Shown here piece by piece: positions 53,460 through 61,890 of a DNA stretch of 64,000 bases. Every line of letters starts with the position of its first letter. The first letter of the stretch is position 1. The notes below the pieces were generated by a model, which was not told where the DNA came from, made no database searches, and saw only the letters and a program-made list of their open reading frames with translations. Source of the DNA: Paenibacillus oceani (GTDB lineage: Bacteria > Bacillota > Bacilli > Paenibacillales > NBRC-103111); NCBI RefSeq assembly GCF_014705615.1, contig NZ_JACXJA010000005.1, positions 310,001-374,000 of the forward strand, in the 5' to 3' direction. A program made the position numbers and the translations under genes.

Positions 53460-54944
53460 TTACCCCCTGTATTCCCGAATGAGTCTTTCCGCTACCAGTT
53501 GTCCACAAGCGGTCACGACCGGAGTCCCGCCTCCCGGATGCGTAGTCCCTCCGACAAACCACAACCCGTCAATGTCCCGGCTGCGGTTGCCAGGCCGGAA
53601 AAAGGCTTGGCGGAACGAATTGGACGATATTCCATAGATCGCCCCCCGGTATGCTCCCGTGTCTTCGCGCAGCTGTTCGGGAGTATACACGAGACGAACT
53701 TCCATATCGGCCCGTATACCGCACAAACCGACTCTCTCCAGTTTCTCTGTCACTTGTTCGACATATGCCTCCCGTTTTTCCTGCCAATCCCACGCCGATT
53801 CGCATAAATAAGGCGCGTTAACAAGCACGAATAAAGCACTGCAGCTATCCGGGGCCGTAAGTTCCCCATCCGCCCCGTTCCAGCAAATATACAGAGCCGG
53901 GTCGCGAGGCGGAACTTTCCGCTCAAACAAGTCTATAAATTCTTCTTCGTAACGCTCAGGGAAAAAAACGGTATGATGGCTTAGCTGCTCATATTTTCGC
54001 TTTACTCCGAGCATCAGCACCAGACCGGAATGGGAAGGCTCGTAACCGGCTATTTTCCTGTCGGGCAGCGACGGCCGCTCCTCTTCGTCCAGCAGCGCAC
54101 GTGTCATCGTCAGCAAGTCGCCTCCGGCTACGACCACATCCGCCGCATAATCTCCGCAAGCTGTGGAAACCCCCGATACTTTCCCGGACGACGTTCGAAT
54201 CTTGACAACCTCTTCCCCTAAATGGATCGATACACCCAGCTCCTCCGCCAGTCGACCGAACGCGCGAACAAGCTCATACGTTCCTCCCCGGATCCCGACA
54301 ATTCCCTCGCCCGCCTCCACATGAGCGAGCATGGCAAATACGGCCGGAGTGCGGTACGGAGAGGAACCGATATAGGTGGCATAACGCCCCAGCATCATAC
54401 GGGTGTTGGGATGCTCGAAGTATCGTGCCAGCAAGCGGTCCAGCGTCGTAAACGGCCGAACGGACAGCAGTCCGGCCAAAAGGCGGGGATCGGCCAGGTC
54501 AAGCGGGTCGGCCAAAAGCCGATTTAAAAATCGGCTGCGGGATATGGAGTATAAACGTTCCGCTTCCGCAAGGAACGTTTCGTATCGGGACGCGTCTTTG
54601 GCGCTGTAACGCGCAATCTGATCAGCTGTAGCTGCCGGGTCTCGGGTCAAATCAACCTGATGGCCGTCGGCAAACCGGTTGCGGGTATAAACCGGCAGCT
54701 TGTAAAAAGATACGTAATCTTCTATTCTTCTCCCTGCGGAGGTAAACACTCGTTCGAACATGGAGGTCATCGTAATCGTGCTCGGTCCCCTGTCGAATGA
54801 ATACGGTCCGGCTTCCACCCGCTGCAGCTTGCCCCCCAGCGCCCGCTGACGCTCGATCAGCCTGACCTGGAAACCCGCAGTTGCCAGCCGGATGGCGCAC
54901 GAAAGTCCGCCCAGCCCCCCTCCGATTACGATCACCCGTTTCAT
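53460..54944 (-). CDS. CrtI-family diapocarotenoid oxygenase, CrtP (CrtNb)-like
   Basis: A 494-residue FAD enzyme. The dinucleotide loop VIGGGLGGLSCAIRL lies at residues 5-19; GSSPYRTPAVFAML and LSHHTVFFPERY match the staphylococcal CrtP (4,4'-diaponeurosporene oxygenase) rather than CrtN, and the C-terminal FAD motif FVGGTTHPGGGTPVV is intact. It probably oxidises a terminal methyl group of a C30 carotenoid to the aldehyde. The start ATG 54942-54944 has GGGAGACGG upstream. It overlaps the upstream remnant by four bases. Confidence 0.82.
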   Translation of the reverse strand: MKRVIVIGGGLGGLSCAIRLATAGFQVRLIERQRALGGKLQRVEAGPYSFDRGPSTITMTSMFERVFTSAGRRIEDYVSFYKLPVYTRNRFADGHQVDLTRDPAATADQIARYSAKDASRYETFLAEAERLYSISRSRFLNRLLADPLDLADPRLLAGLLSVRPFTTLDRLLARYFEHPNTRMMLGRYATYIGSSPYRTPAVFAMLAHVEAGEGIVGIRGGTYELVRAFGRLAEELGVSIHLGEEVVKIRTSSGKVSGVSTACGDYAADVVVAGGDLLTMTRALLDEEERPSLPDRKIAGYEPSHSGLVLMLGVKRKYEQLSHHTVFFPERYEEEFIDLFERKVPPRDPALYICWNGADGELTAPDSCSALFVLVNAPYLCESAWDWQEKREAYVEQVTEKLERVGLCGIRADMEVRLVYTPEQLREDTGAYRGAIYGISSNSFRQAFFRPGNRSRDIDGLWFVGGTTHPGGGTPVVTACGQLVAERLIREYRG

Positions 54945-55375
54945 GTATACCGTCTCCCCTTCCACTCATAAGTGTTGCCTGTCGCCGCTATTGTCCAGGA
55001 AGCGACTCCGATCGCTATTAACAGACATATGGCAGCCGGAAGCGTCCAAGCGTATTTTGGCGATACGCCGCTGGAGCGGTCCACAATCGCCTTCAATCCG
55101 AAACCCAGCGCCAAGGCCAGTATCGAGGGCAGAAACAGATCGGGATGTCCTATCGAGGAACATAGCGTCAACAGCGGAAACAGATATAGAAATGCATACG
55201 AAAAAAGCACACCGAATAAAAGAAGTCCGTTGCGTCCCAGTCCCGGAAATACGTTCTTGGCATACCCTTTCCAAACTTGTGCCGCGTTTTCGTACATCCG
55301 CATATACACAAACCGGTGTATGTTGGCGAGCCGAACGGGATGCCCAGCACGCTTAACTCTTCTAGCGAGCGACCG
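54941..55375 (-). pseudogene. Glycosyltransferase family 2 C-terminal remnant
   Basis: An open frame of about 144 codons reads RRVKRAGHPVRL, NIHRFVYMRMYENAAQ, WKGYAKNVFPG, two or three membrane spans, and YEWKGRRYT at the end. This is the C-terminal part of a membrane GT2 transferase of the kind found in C30 carotenoid clusters (CrtQ-like). The N-terminal catalytic half, with the D-x-D and Q-x-x-R-W motifs, is absent. It begins directly at the broken end of the acyltransferase gene, so one deletion probably joined the two. It has no proper start of its own except an internal GTG/ATG. Confidence 0.75.
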
Positions 55376-55883
55376 GTATGACGGCCGTTTGCGGACAACG
55401 GCATAACAGAGCGCCTACACCGCTTTGAAACGCAATCGGCCGTTTCTCCTGATGCTCGATGGCGCCTTGAGGGAACAACCAGACGGCTCGCCCCTGACGC
55501 ATTAGCGAAGAAGCGTAGTCCAGCGAAGCGGTTATGCCGCCAAGAGACGATTTATCGATGGAGAAAGCGCCGAGCTTGCGAAAAAACGGATAATGCGTGA
55601 GCTGTTCCCGGTCCATCATCATATAATGGTCGGCGAGCGAGCAGTTTTGGGTCGCATGATAGACAAGCAGGCCGTCCCACCAGCTGCAATGATTCATGAT
55701 GTACAGAACGGACGCACCCGGCTCCGCGTCGACCGGGCCAACAGCTTCAATCGAATGAAAAAAGCGCGGGAGCAGCCAATGCTTGTTGTACAAATAAAAC
55801 AGCTTATTAAACCACTTTTGTTTGTCCGCGAGGATTAGCTTCCCTTCGCCCGCCGCCCTTAGCCACCTTTCTCCGGGCATCAT
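55362..55883 (-). CDS. Lysophospholipid-type acyltransferase, truncated at the 3' end
   Basis: A 173-residue protein of the PlsC/LPLAT fold. The catalytic N-H-x4-D is present in MNHCSWWDGLL, and FPQGAIEHQ and PIAFQSGVGAL follow. The protein stops at VIPVAR, where related enzymes go on for some 40-60 residues, and the DNA switches at that point into the glycosyltransferase frame. In C30 carotenoid clusters such acyltransferases esterify the sugar of the pigment. It probably lacks full function. The start overlaps the CruF-like gene by 77 bases if ATG 55881-55883 is used; a shorter form is possible. Confidence 0.7.
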   Translation of the reverse strand: MMPGERWLRAAGEGKLILADKQKWFNKLFYLYNKHWLLPRFFHSIEAVGPVDAEPGASVLYIMNHCSWWDGLLVYHATQNCSLADHYMMMDREQLTHYPFFRKLGAFSIDKSSLGGITASLDYASSLMRQGRAVWLFPQGAIEHQEKRPIAFQSGVGALLCRCPQTAVIPVAR

Positions 55884-56598
55884 ACAGTCTCCCTTCCGCC
55901 GCCGCCGTGATCAGGATAGCCGCAAAGCCTGCTGCCGAAAGCCCCGCCTTCCATGCCAATATCCCGAACAATACAACAAGCGCCTGGTACAACCTGAAAG
56001 GAGCTGCGGAAATGCTCGGACCGCATGCCTTGTCGCTCCGTCGTGGCGGATACAGCAGCCAGGCCAGGACGAACGCAATCACGAACCAGGAGGCAAAGTT
56101 TTGCCAAGGTATCCCGTAATAAAACCCAGAGTCGCTCCACTTCCAAAATCCGCTGGCTTCCGACGCAGGGTCGAGCACGAAGTCAAAGCACATCGCCCAC
56201 AATCCCGTTTGCACCGCGCTCCACAGACGGCTCGCCGACGCAGACATTGCCGAGCATACCGAAACGACCCCAACCCATGCGGCGCCAATTGCCAGCGGCA
56301 CTCCCCATGCCGTTATACCGAGCACCGGCGTATAGTCGTAACGGCCGAACGGAATAGCTGTCGCGACTCCGTACGCTTCGATCAGCATGGTCGAAATGAA
56401 AACGACGGACGCCCTGGCGTATAGATATAAAGCGGAGCCCGACCCGCCCAGCCGGCTTACCCTGATCTCCATCGATATAGCGTACATGGCAAAAAACAAC
56501 AGAAAAAGGCCGTTGGAAAATCCAAGAAAATGCGGCACCCGATAAAACACGAGCAGCCCAAAACCGACGGCATACCAGAACCAGAACAAGTATCCCAT
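55807..56598 (-). CDS. Carotenoid biosynthesis protein, CruF-like
   Basis: A 263-residue membrane protein with seven or so spans. It carries the family pattern IEAYGVATAIPFGRYDYTP, with the acidic and aromatic residues in a membrane context, and FDFVLDPASEASGFWKW. Members of this family (carotenoid biosynthesis protein, CruF) hydrate the C-1,2 double bond of acyclic carotenoids. The start ATG 56596-56598 abuts the crtM stop. The exact reaction is inferred. Confidence 0.78.
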   Translation of the reverse strand: MGYLFWFWYAVGFGLLVFYRVPHFLGFSNGLFLLFFAMYAISMEIRVSRLGGSGSALYLYARASVVFISTMLIEAYGVATAIPFGRYDYTPVLGITAWGVPLAIGAAWVGVVSVCSAMSASASRLWSAVQTGLWAMCFDFVLDPASEASGFWKWSDSGFYYGIPWQNFASWFVIAFVLAWLLYPPRRSDKACGPSISAAPFRLYQALVVLFGILAWKAGLSAAGFAAILITAAAEGRLYDARRKVAKGGGRREANPRGQTKVV

Positions 56599-57465
56599 TT
56601 ACGATACAGCCGTTTCTTCCGGAGCTGGGGCAAGTCCGATATATTTCACCCGTATGGCGGATGCCAGCGCCAGCTTGCGGGCGCCTCCGACAACGGCTCG
56701 TTTGGTAAACACATCGTAGCCGTTTTCTTTTACCCCATCCAATATCGCCTCGTAATAACGGGCCGCGATTTCGATACAGCAGGCGCTTTCCCGCGGATAC
56801 GTTTCCAACCCATTCAGACCTCGGGCAAACCAGTCCCGGGCCAGCCGATCGAAAGCGCCGATCAGCCTGACGAACGATTCGTCGATTATGCCGCTATCCA
56901 GCCGCCCTTCGCAGTAACCCGCTCTGTCCATCCATTCCTTCGGAATGTACCGCCTTCCCCGTCGCCGGTCCTCGCCAACATCCCGGACGATATTGACGAT
57001 TTGCATCGCTTTGCCGAGCATGATGCCGGCTTCCGTTACTTTCTTGTCCGGATTGTCATGGAGTACGGGGAGCAGCATCTCTCCTACAGTACCGGCAACC
57101 AGATAACAGTACCGGTCCAATTGTTCCATCGTTTCGTATTGAACAACATCCAGGTCGGTTTGCTGACCCTCCATCTGCCGGTAAAACGGCTCTTTGCCGA
57201 GCGCCGGAAACGTTTGAAACAGCCACCGCAGCGCCGGCCAGATGAAATGCCCGCCTGCCTGCTCGTACCGGTCGAACTGCTCCTTCAGCTCACCAAGCGT
57301 ATAGGGAGACTGCTCCGGCTCGTCGACGGCATCGTCGATCATCCGGCAGAACGCGTAGATCACGTACACCGCCTGGCGGCGGGGGCTAGGCAGAGACCGG
57401 AACGCGCTGTAAAACGTCAGCGACCCTTTCGCAATCATCGCTTCACACTGCTTTAAGCATTCCAT
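56599..57465 (-). CDS. crtM: Squalene/phytoene synthase family protein, CrtM-like
   Basis: A 288-residue enzyme that condenses two prenyl diphosphates. The aspartate-rich motifs are RMIDDAVDE (about residues 41-49) and NIVRDVGEDRRRGRRYIP (about 157-174). With neighbours like CrtN and CrtP, and with no GGPP synthase in the operon, the substrate is most likely farnesyl diphosphate and the product 4,4'-diapophytoene (C30). It overlaps the upstream crtN-like gene by 13 bases. Confidence 0.88.
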   Translation of the reverse strand: MECLKQCEAMIAKGSLTFYSAFRSLPSPRRQAVYVIYAFCRMIDDAVDEPEQSPYTLGELKEQFDRYEQAGGHFIWPALRWLFQTFPALGKEPFYRQMEGQQTDLDVVQYETMEQLDRYCYLVAGTVGEMLLPVLHDNPDKKVTEAGIMLGKAMQIVNIVRDVGEDRRRGRRYIPKEWMDRAGYCEGRLDSGIIDESFVRLIGAFDRLARDWFARGLNGLETYPRESACCIEIAARYYEAILDGVKENGYDVFTKRAVVGGARKLALASAIRVKYIGLAPAPEETAVS

Positions 57466-58925
57466 CTAGATCGCTCCTTCATCAATTGGTCGCATAACAG
57501 TTTGGCGCCGTGCATAACGATCGGAACGCCTCCCCCCGGATGGACGGAGGCCCCGAGCGCGTGCAGGCCTTCGATCGGATACGGCTTCTGCTGCGGACGG
57601 AACGGCCCGGATTGCAGCCATGTCGGAGCGATTCCGAAGCTGCCTCCCCCAAATAACCCTTCCGCCTCCGCATCCTCAGGTGTTTTCACAACCAGATGCC
57701 GGATCGAGGCCGTCAGACCGGGCGCCGCTCTTCGTTCGGTCTCCGACAGGACATAATCGACAATCGCCTGCTTCTCCTTCTGCCAATCCATGGTCGAGCC
57801 TGTAGGAACCGGCACGAGAAAATAAAGGACCGAGTGGCCCTCGGGGGCCGCCTCCGGCTCCAAGGCCGTAGGGGAAAATACATAAAAAGACGGGTTAGCG
57901 GGGACTTTCCGCTGCTCGAATATCAGACGCCAATGATCGGATAACGGAGTTGCCGGCAAAAAAAACTGATGACCGGCCAGCCGGGTCCACCTTTTGGCTG
58001 CAGTCGCGTACAGCAGCAGACAGCCGGATGAAGGGACGAACGCTGCGCGTTTGGACGGCTTCGCTCCCCCGGGAAGCAATCTAGACAGATGAGGGAAATC
58101 TCCGTTGAAGATGACTTGGTCGTGCGGAACGACGCTGCCGTCCGACAGCTTGACGCCGCTGCATCGCCCCTCGCCGATTTCCAGTCGGTTCACCTCGCTG
58201 TTCAGCTTGATCCGAACGCCTCTGGAGCGGAGGATGCGCTCGAGTTTCTCTACGAGCGTCGCGTAGCCTCCCGGCATATACCATACGCCGAACGCATGCT
58301 CCGCATAGGACACAAAGGAATAAAGGGAGGGCGTGGCGGAGGGAGATCCGCCGATATACAGCGTTTGCAGGGAAAACGCATCGACGAGCTTATCGTTGGT
58401 AAAGTAGTCTGCGGCCAAGGAACGCGCACTCTTGTACGCCTTGACGGCGGCCAGCATCCGCAGCGTATCGGAATGAAGCAGATGCCGTTTGCGAAGCAGC
58501 CTTCGGTTCAGTATTTGCCTCTCCCCGATGGAGAACGCTCGATTCATATCGGACATGTACTTGAGAAACCCCCGCTCCGAGCCGGGTGCGAAGCTTTGCA
58601 GCTCCTCCAGCTGCCTGCCGGTATTCCGCCATTTGTTCAGCACGGTACCGTCTCCGTAATAAATCCGGTACATCGGGCTGCATTCCAGCAGCGGAACTTC
58701 AGAACGGTCGAGGCCCCCTTCTTCAAGTACCGACAGCAGCATTTCGGGAAGCAGCACGATCGTCGGCCCTTCGTCTATCCGACATCCGTCCTCCAGCCTG
58801 CGGAAAGCGAGTCTGCCGCCGAGCTTGCCGGCTTTCTCATAAATCGTGACCGCGATCCCCCGCTGTGACAAGAGTAGCGCCAGGGTCAATCCGCCGATTC
58901 CTCCACCGACTATACCTACATTCAT
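57453..58925 (-). CDS. Second CrtN-like carotenoid desaturase/oxygenase (CrtNc type)
   Basis: A 490-residue CrtI-family flavoenzyme. The N-terminal loop GIVGGGIGGLTLALLL, the substrate region LQTLYIGGSPSATPSLYS with FGVWYMPGG, and the C-terminal ALGASVHPGGGVPIV motif are intact. It is nearer to CrtN than to CrtP but is distinct from the gene at 58969. In bacilli such a third enzyme (CrtNc) often oxidises the aldehyde end or extends desaturation. The exact step is not given by the sequence. Confidence 0.8.
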   Translation of the reverse strand: MNVGIVGGGIGGLTLALLLSQRGIAVTIYEKAGKLGGRLAFRRLEDGCRIDEGPTIVLLPEMLLSVLEEGGLDRSEVPLLECSPMYRIYYGDGTVLNKWRNTGRQLEELQSFAPGSERGFLKYMSDMNRAFSIGERQILNRRLLRKRHLLHSDTLRMLAAVKAYKSARSLAADYFTNDKLVDAFSLQTLYIGGSPSATPSLYSFVSYAEHAFGVWYMPGGYATLVEKLERILRSRGVRIKLNSEVNRLEIGEGRCSGVKLSDGSVVPHDQVIFNGDFPHLSRLLPGGAKPSKRAAFVPSSGCLLLYATAAKRWTRLAGHQFFLPATPLSDHWRLIFEQRKVPANPSFYVFSPTALEPEAAPEGHSVLYFLVPVPTGSTMDWQKEKQAIVDYVLSETERRAAPGLTASIRHLVVKTPEDAEAEGLFGGGSFGIAPTWLQSGPFRPQQKPYPIEGLHALGASVHPGGGVPIVMHGAKLLCDQLMKERSRWNA

Positions 58926-58968
58926 GGGAACACCGCCTTTGCGTGAAGTATGTTTGCCCGGAACAGGG

Positions 58969-60513
58969 TCACGGGCGGAGTCCTTGAGCCGCTACGCTGG
59001 CGGACAGGCCGAACGGTTCCTTGCCGTCTCGAGCCGCCATCATCGATGCCGTAATGCGCGCCGATTCCCATATGGTGGGCAGCCCGCTTCCCGGATGCGT
59101 CCCTCCGCCTACAAGCCAGCAGCGATCAGCATCCTCGAACCGGTTGTGGGGCCGGAACGCCATCATCTGGCTGAGCCGGTGCGACAGATTAAAGGTGGCT
59201 CCCCTGTATACGTTAAGCTGCTGTTCCCAATCGCGGGGAGTGGCGATCAGCTCGGTTTCGATATCCCGGGTAATACCTGCGAGCTCCGATTCCTGTTCGA
59301 GCTTGCGAAGCACGGACTCACGGAAGCTGCCTGTCGTCTCCTCGTTCCACTCCATAGCGCAGCCGGTGTTGGGTACGGGGACGAGCACATACAGCGAAGA
59401 CTTGCCCGGCGGCGCCAGCGTAGGGTCCAATGCAGACGGGTTATGGACATAAAAGGAAAAATCGTCGGATACGACGCCGTACCTGCACACCTCCTCCGTA
59501 TTGCGCCGATAGTCCCGAGCGAAATAAACGTTATGATGGTGCAGACGGACGGGACGGTTCACCCCCATATACAGCATGAACGCCGAGCATGAATAACGGA
59601 GACGAGAAACTTTGTCGGGCGAATATTTTCGCAGATCGCCCGGTGCGAACAACCGGCTTGCCGCCGTACCGAAATCGGCGTTGATGACAATATCGTGGAA
59701 GGCAAGCTCCTCCCCGTTCTCAAGCAGCAGCCCAACCGCTTTCCTCTCCCGCACCCGCACCTGCTTGACGCCGCAAGACGTATGCAGTTGACCGCCCAGT
59801 CCGCGAAATACGTCTGCCATTGCCTCGCAGGTCCGAAAAACGCCGCCCATTGGATGATATAAGCCGTACCGGTGCTCCATGAAGGACAGGATCGTAAAAG
59901 CGCCCGGACATTCCCACGGCGACATTCCCAAATATTTCGCCTGGAACGAAAAGGCGAACCGCAAACGTTCATCCTTGAAATAACGGGCCAGCCGGCTGTA
60001 CACCGTGTCGCCAAGACTCAGCTTCGGCAGCGCGCGAAGGACATCGCGACGGGCATAGTCAAGCACCCCGTTAAACGGCCTCCTAAGCAGCGGCTCGAGC
60101 ATCTTGAACTTGTTCTCTTCCTCCAGCATAAACCGCAGGTAACCGTCGCCGTCCCCGGGGGAGAACGAGTCGATCCGCTCCTTCATCCGTGCGGGGCTCC
60201 GCGTCGCCATCAGCTCCTGTTCCCCGAACACTAACCGGTACATCGGGTTCAGCTCGACAAGGCGCAGCTGCTGATGCAGATCGGCGCCGGCGTAAGCGAA
60301 CAGTTCCTCGAGCAGATGGGGCATCATTAAAAAAGTCGGACCGCGATCGAATGTGTATTCGCCCAGTTCAAGTCTGGACGTACGCCCTCCCACCGAGTCA
60401 TTTTTTTCGAACACCGATACATGGTACCCCCTGCTTGCGAGCAGCATGGCTACCGCCAGCCCTCCCGGTCCTGCACCTACAACGGCAACGGTCGATTTCT
60501 TTTTTTCCGGCAA
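58969..60513 (-). CDS. crtN: Diapophytoene desaturase, CrtN-like
   Basis: A 514-residue CrtI-family enzyme and first gene of the operon. [20 protein letters not shown] binds [14 protein letters not shown] and the region [31 protein letters not shown] and [16 protein letters not shown] match staphylococcal CrtN closely. It adds double bonds to 4,4'-diapophytoene. The TTG at 60511-60513 has GGAGGTGAG upstream; the ATG at 60543 lacks a site. A CarH-type operator covers its promoter. Confidence 0.87.
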   Translation of the reverse strand: MPEKKKSTVAVVGAGPGGLAVAMLLASRGYHVSVFEKNDSVGGRTSRLELGEYTFDRGPTFLMMPHLLEELFAYAGADLHQQLRLVELNPMYRLVFGEQELMATRSPARMKERIDSFSPGDGDGYLRFMLEEENKFKMLEPLLRRPFNGVLDYARRDVLRALPKLSLGDTVYSRLARYFKDERLRFAFSFQAKYLGMSPWECPGAFTILSFMEHRYGLYHPMGGVFRTCEAMADVFRGLGGQLHTSCGVKQVRVRERKAVGLLLENGEELAFHDIVINADFGTAASRLFAPGDLRKYSPDKVSRLRYSCSAFMLYMGVNRPVRLHHHNVYFARDYRRNTEEVCRYGVVSDDFSFYVHNPSALDPTLAPPGKSSLYVLVPVPNTGCAMEWNEETTGSFRESVLRKLEQESELAGITRDIETELIATPRDWEQQLNVYRGATFNLSHRLSQMMAFRPHNRFEDADRCWLVGGGTHPGSGLPTIWESARITASMMAARDGKEPFGLSASVAAQGLRP

Positions 60514-60553
60514 AAGACGCTCACCTCCGAAATACAATTCCATTCCCTTTATT

Positions 60554-60591
60554 TATACAAATACTATACAATACATATACAAAACTGTCAC
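60554..60591 (-). promoter_or_regulatory. Carotenoid promoter with three tandem 11-bp CarH-type repeats
   Basis: On the plus strand TATACAAATAC (60554-60564), TATACAATACA (60565-60575) and TATACAAAACT (60576-60586) follow each other without a gap. On the minus strand the -35 box GTGACA (60586-60591) and -10 box TATAGT (60563-60568) are 17 bases apart, so the repeats cover the core promoter of crtN. Three tandem 11-bp sites are the known operator form of CarH. Confidence 0.8.
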
Positions 60592-60646
60592 GATAAAAAT
60601 GTACCGTCCGGAATATTTCTTTTGATCACCTCATTTTTCACAACCT

Positions 60647-60677
60647 GAAAAGGCCTTTTCGCATAAGCGAAAAGACC
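60647..60677 (-). terminator. Terminator after the CarH-type gene
   Basis: GTCTTTTCGC / GCGAAAAGGC on the minus strand closes a four-base loop and is followed by CTTTTC. Confidence 0.65.
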
Positions 60678-60700
60678 CGTATTCTCCACGATTTGCAGCT

Positions 60701-61630
60701 TTACTTCCCTACCTGATCCTTAAACCAGCTTTCCCATTTGGCGGGATCACCGCTTAACACAAATCCAGAGTACGGATGCCCGCCGCCGCTAAACGCACTG
60801 CCCCCCAGCACGAAACGGATATCCGGAAACTCGTCCACTATGTGTCGAAGCATCCCTAGCGCGGCATTCAGATTGCAATCCCCGGTCAACGATACGCAAA
60901 CGAAGCGGATCTGCTTGCTCTCGATCACATGCAATACGCCGTCCAGGGGCATGTCGGTCCCCAAATATACGACCTCCATCCCCTTTTTTCGCAAAAACAA
61001 CACGAAGAGCAGCAAGCCGAGCTGGTGATGCTCACCCGACGGGCAAAAAGCGACCGCCTTCGGCATATTGGACTGGACCGGCAATACACGGAAGAAATAA
61101 TGAAACCGTTGATACAACATATTGCTTGTGAAGTGCTCCTGGGCGACACTCACCTTGCCACTTTCCCATTCTTCTCCAATTCGATACAAAATCGGTACGA
61201 GCACATGATGAAACATATCCTCGTAGGCATACAACGCAAAACCCATATCGATCAAGCTGTTTGCTTCCTCGGTCCGGTACTGGATCAGAGTATCGTATAA
61301 CGAAGCCTGTAGCTTGTCGAATGTTAGCTGGCGGATATCCGGCGCCAGTGCCGGCTCATTGTCCGCTTCCGGGACCAGCTCCTGACGTCCCGCTTCGTCG
61401 CGGCGTTCCGCGTTGGTCTGCTTCAACAGCTTCGCAGCCTGGCTGATGTTCATTCCTCTCTCGTCAACCTGTCGCTTCAGCCAGCGCAAATCCTCGACAT
61501 CCCGCTCCGAATACACCCGATGACCACCGTCGGTCCGGCCCGGCTCTACGACACCGTAACGGTTTTCCCATGCACGGATCGTGACGGCCGGAATGCCTAC
61601 CAGCTTGACGACGGTTTTGATGTTGTACAT
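60701..61630 (-). CDS. carH: MerR-type regulator with cobalamin-binding domain (CarH/LitR-like photoreceptor)
   Basis: A 309-residue repressor. Residues 1-75 form a MerR winged helix (MYNIKTVVKLVGIPAVTIRAWENRYG). Residues about 110-185 are the helical cap with the W-x9-EH motif that shields the upper face of adenosylcobalamin (WESGKVSVAQEH). Residues about 190-305 form the B12 domain with the E-x-H-x-x-G lower-ligand motif (GEHHQLG). In light, the cobalt-carbon bond breaks, the tetramer falls apart and the operator is freed. ATG 61628-61630 follows GGAAGGAG; the longer frame covers the promoter. It adjoins the crt operon. Confidence 0.88.
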   Translation of the reverse strand: MYNIKTVVKLVGIPAVTIRAWENRYGVVEPGRTDGGHRVYSERDVEDLRWLKRQVDERGMNISQAAKLLKQTNAERRDEAGRQELVPEADNEPALAPDIRQLTFDKLQASLYDTLIQYRTEEANSLIDMGFALYAYEDMFHHVLVPILYRIGEEWESGKVSVAQEHFTSNMLYQRFHYFFRVLPVQSNMPKAVAFCPSGEHHQLGLLLFVLFLRKKGMEVVYLGTDMPLDGVLHVIESKQIRFVCVSLTGDCNLNAALGMLRHIVDEFPDIRFVLGGSAFSGGGHPYSGFVLSGDPAKWESWFKDQVGK

Positions 61631-61669
61631 GACGCGCGCTCCTTCCTGTACAGAATGACGTTCAAATTT

Positions 61670-61707
61670 TATACAAACACTATACAATATTTCGGTTTTG
61701 TTTACAA
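61670..61707 (-). promoter_or_regulatory. Promoter of the CarH-type gene with matching repeats
   Basis: TATACAAACAC (61670-61680) and TATACAATATT (61681-61691) match the first two repeats of the crt operator. A weaker TTTACAAAA lies at 61701-61709, out of the 11-base phase. On the minus strand TTGTAA (61702-61707) and TATAGT (61679-61684) are 17 bases apart. The regulator probably represses itself. Confidence 0.7.
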
Positions 61708-61783
61708 AACGATTTTCCCGTTGCGTTATTCGCAAATCCACGGAATTTTACCGAACTGCTGCTGCCCCTAGGGAAACGAAAAG

Positions 61784-61816
61784 AGCACAGCCCTCCCGAT
61801 CAGGAAGGCTGTGCTT
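61784..61816 (-). terminator. Terminator after pdp
   Basis: AGCACAGCC / GGGCTGTGCT on the minus strand, followed by CTTTTC. Confidence 0.75.
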
Positions 61817-61890
61817 CTGTGTGGACACAAGGGAGCCCGAGGTGCAAGCCGGATTTGCGTACACGACCCGCGCGTCCGGCGACCGGCCGG

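Noticed and set aside
52432-61630. Carotenoid operon as a recent mobile island
   Set aside because: No integrase, transposase, tRNA, direct repeat or clear change of base composition was seen at its ends. Acquisition by transfer is possible but not shown.
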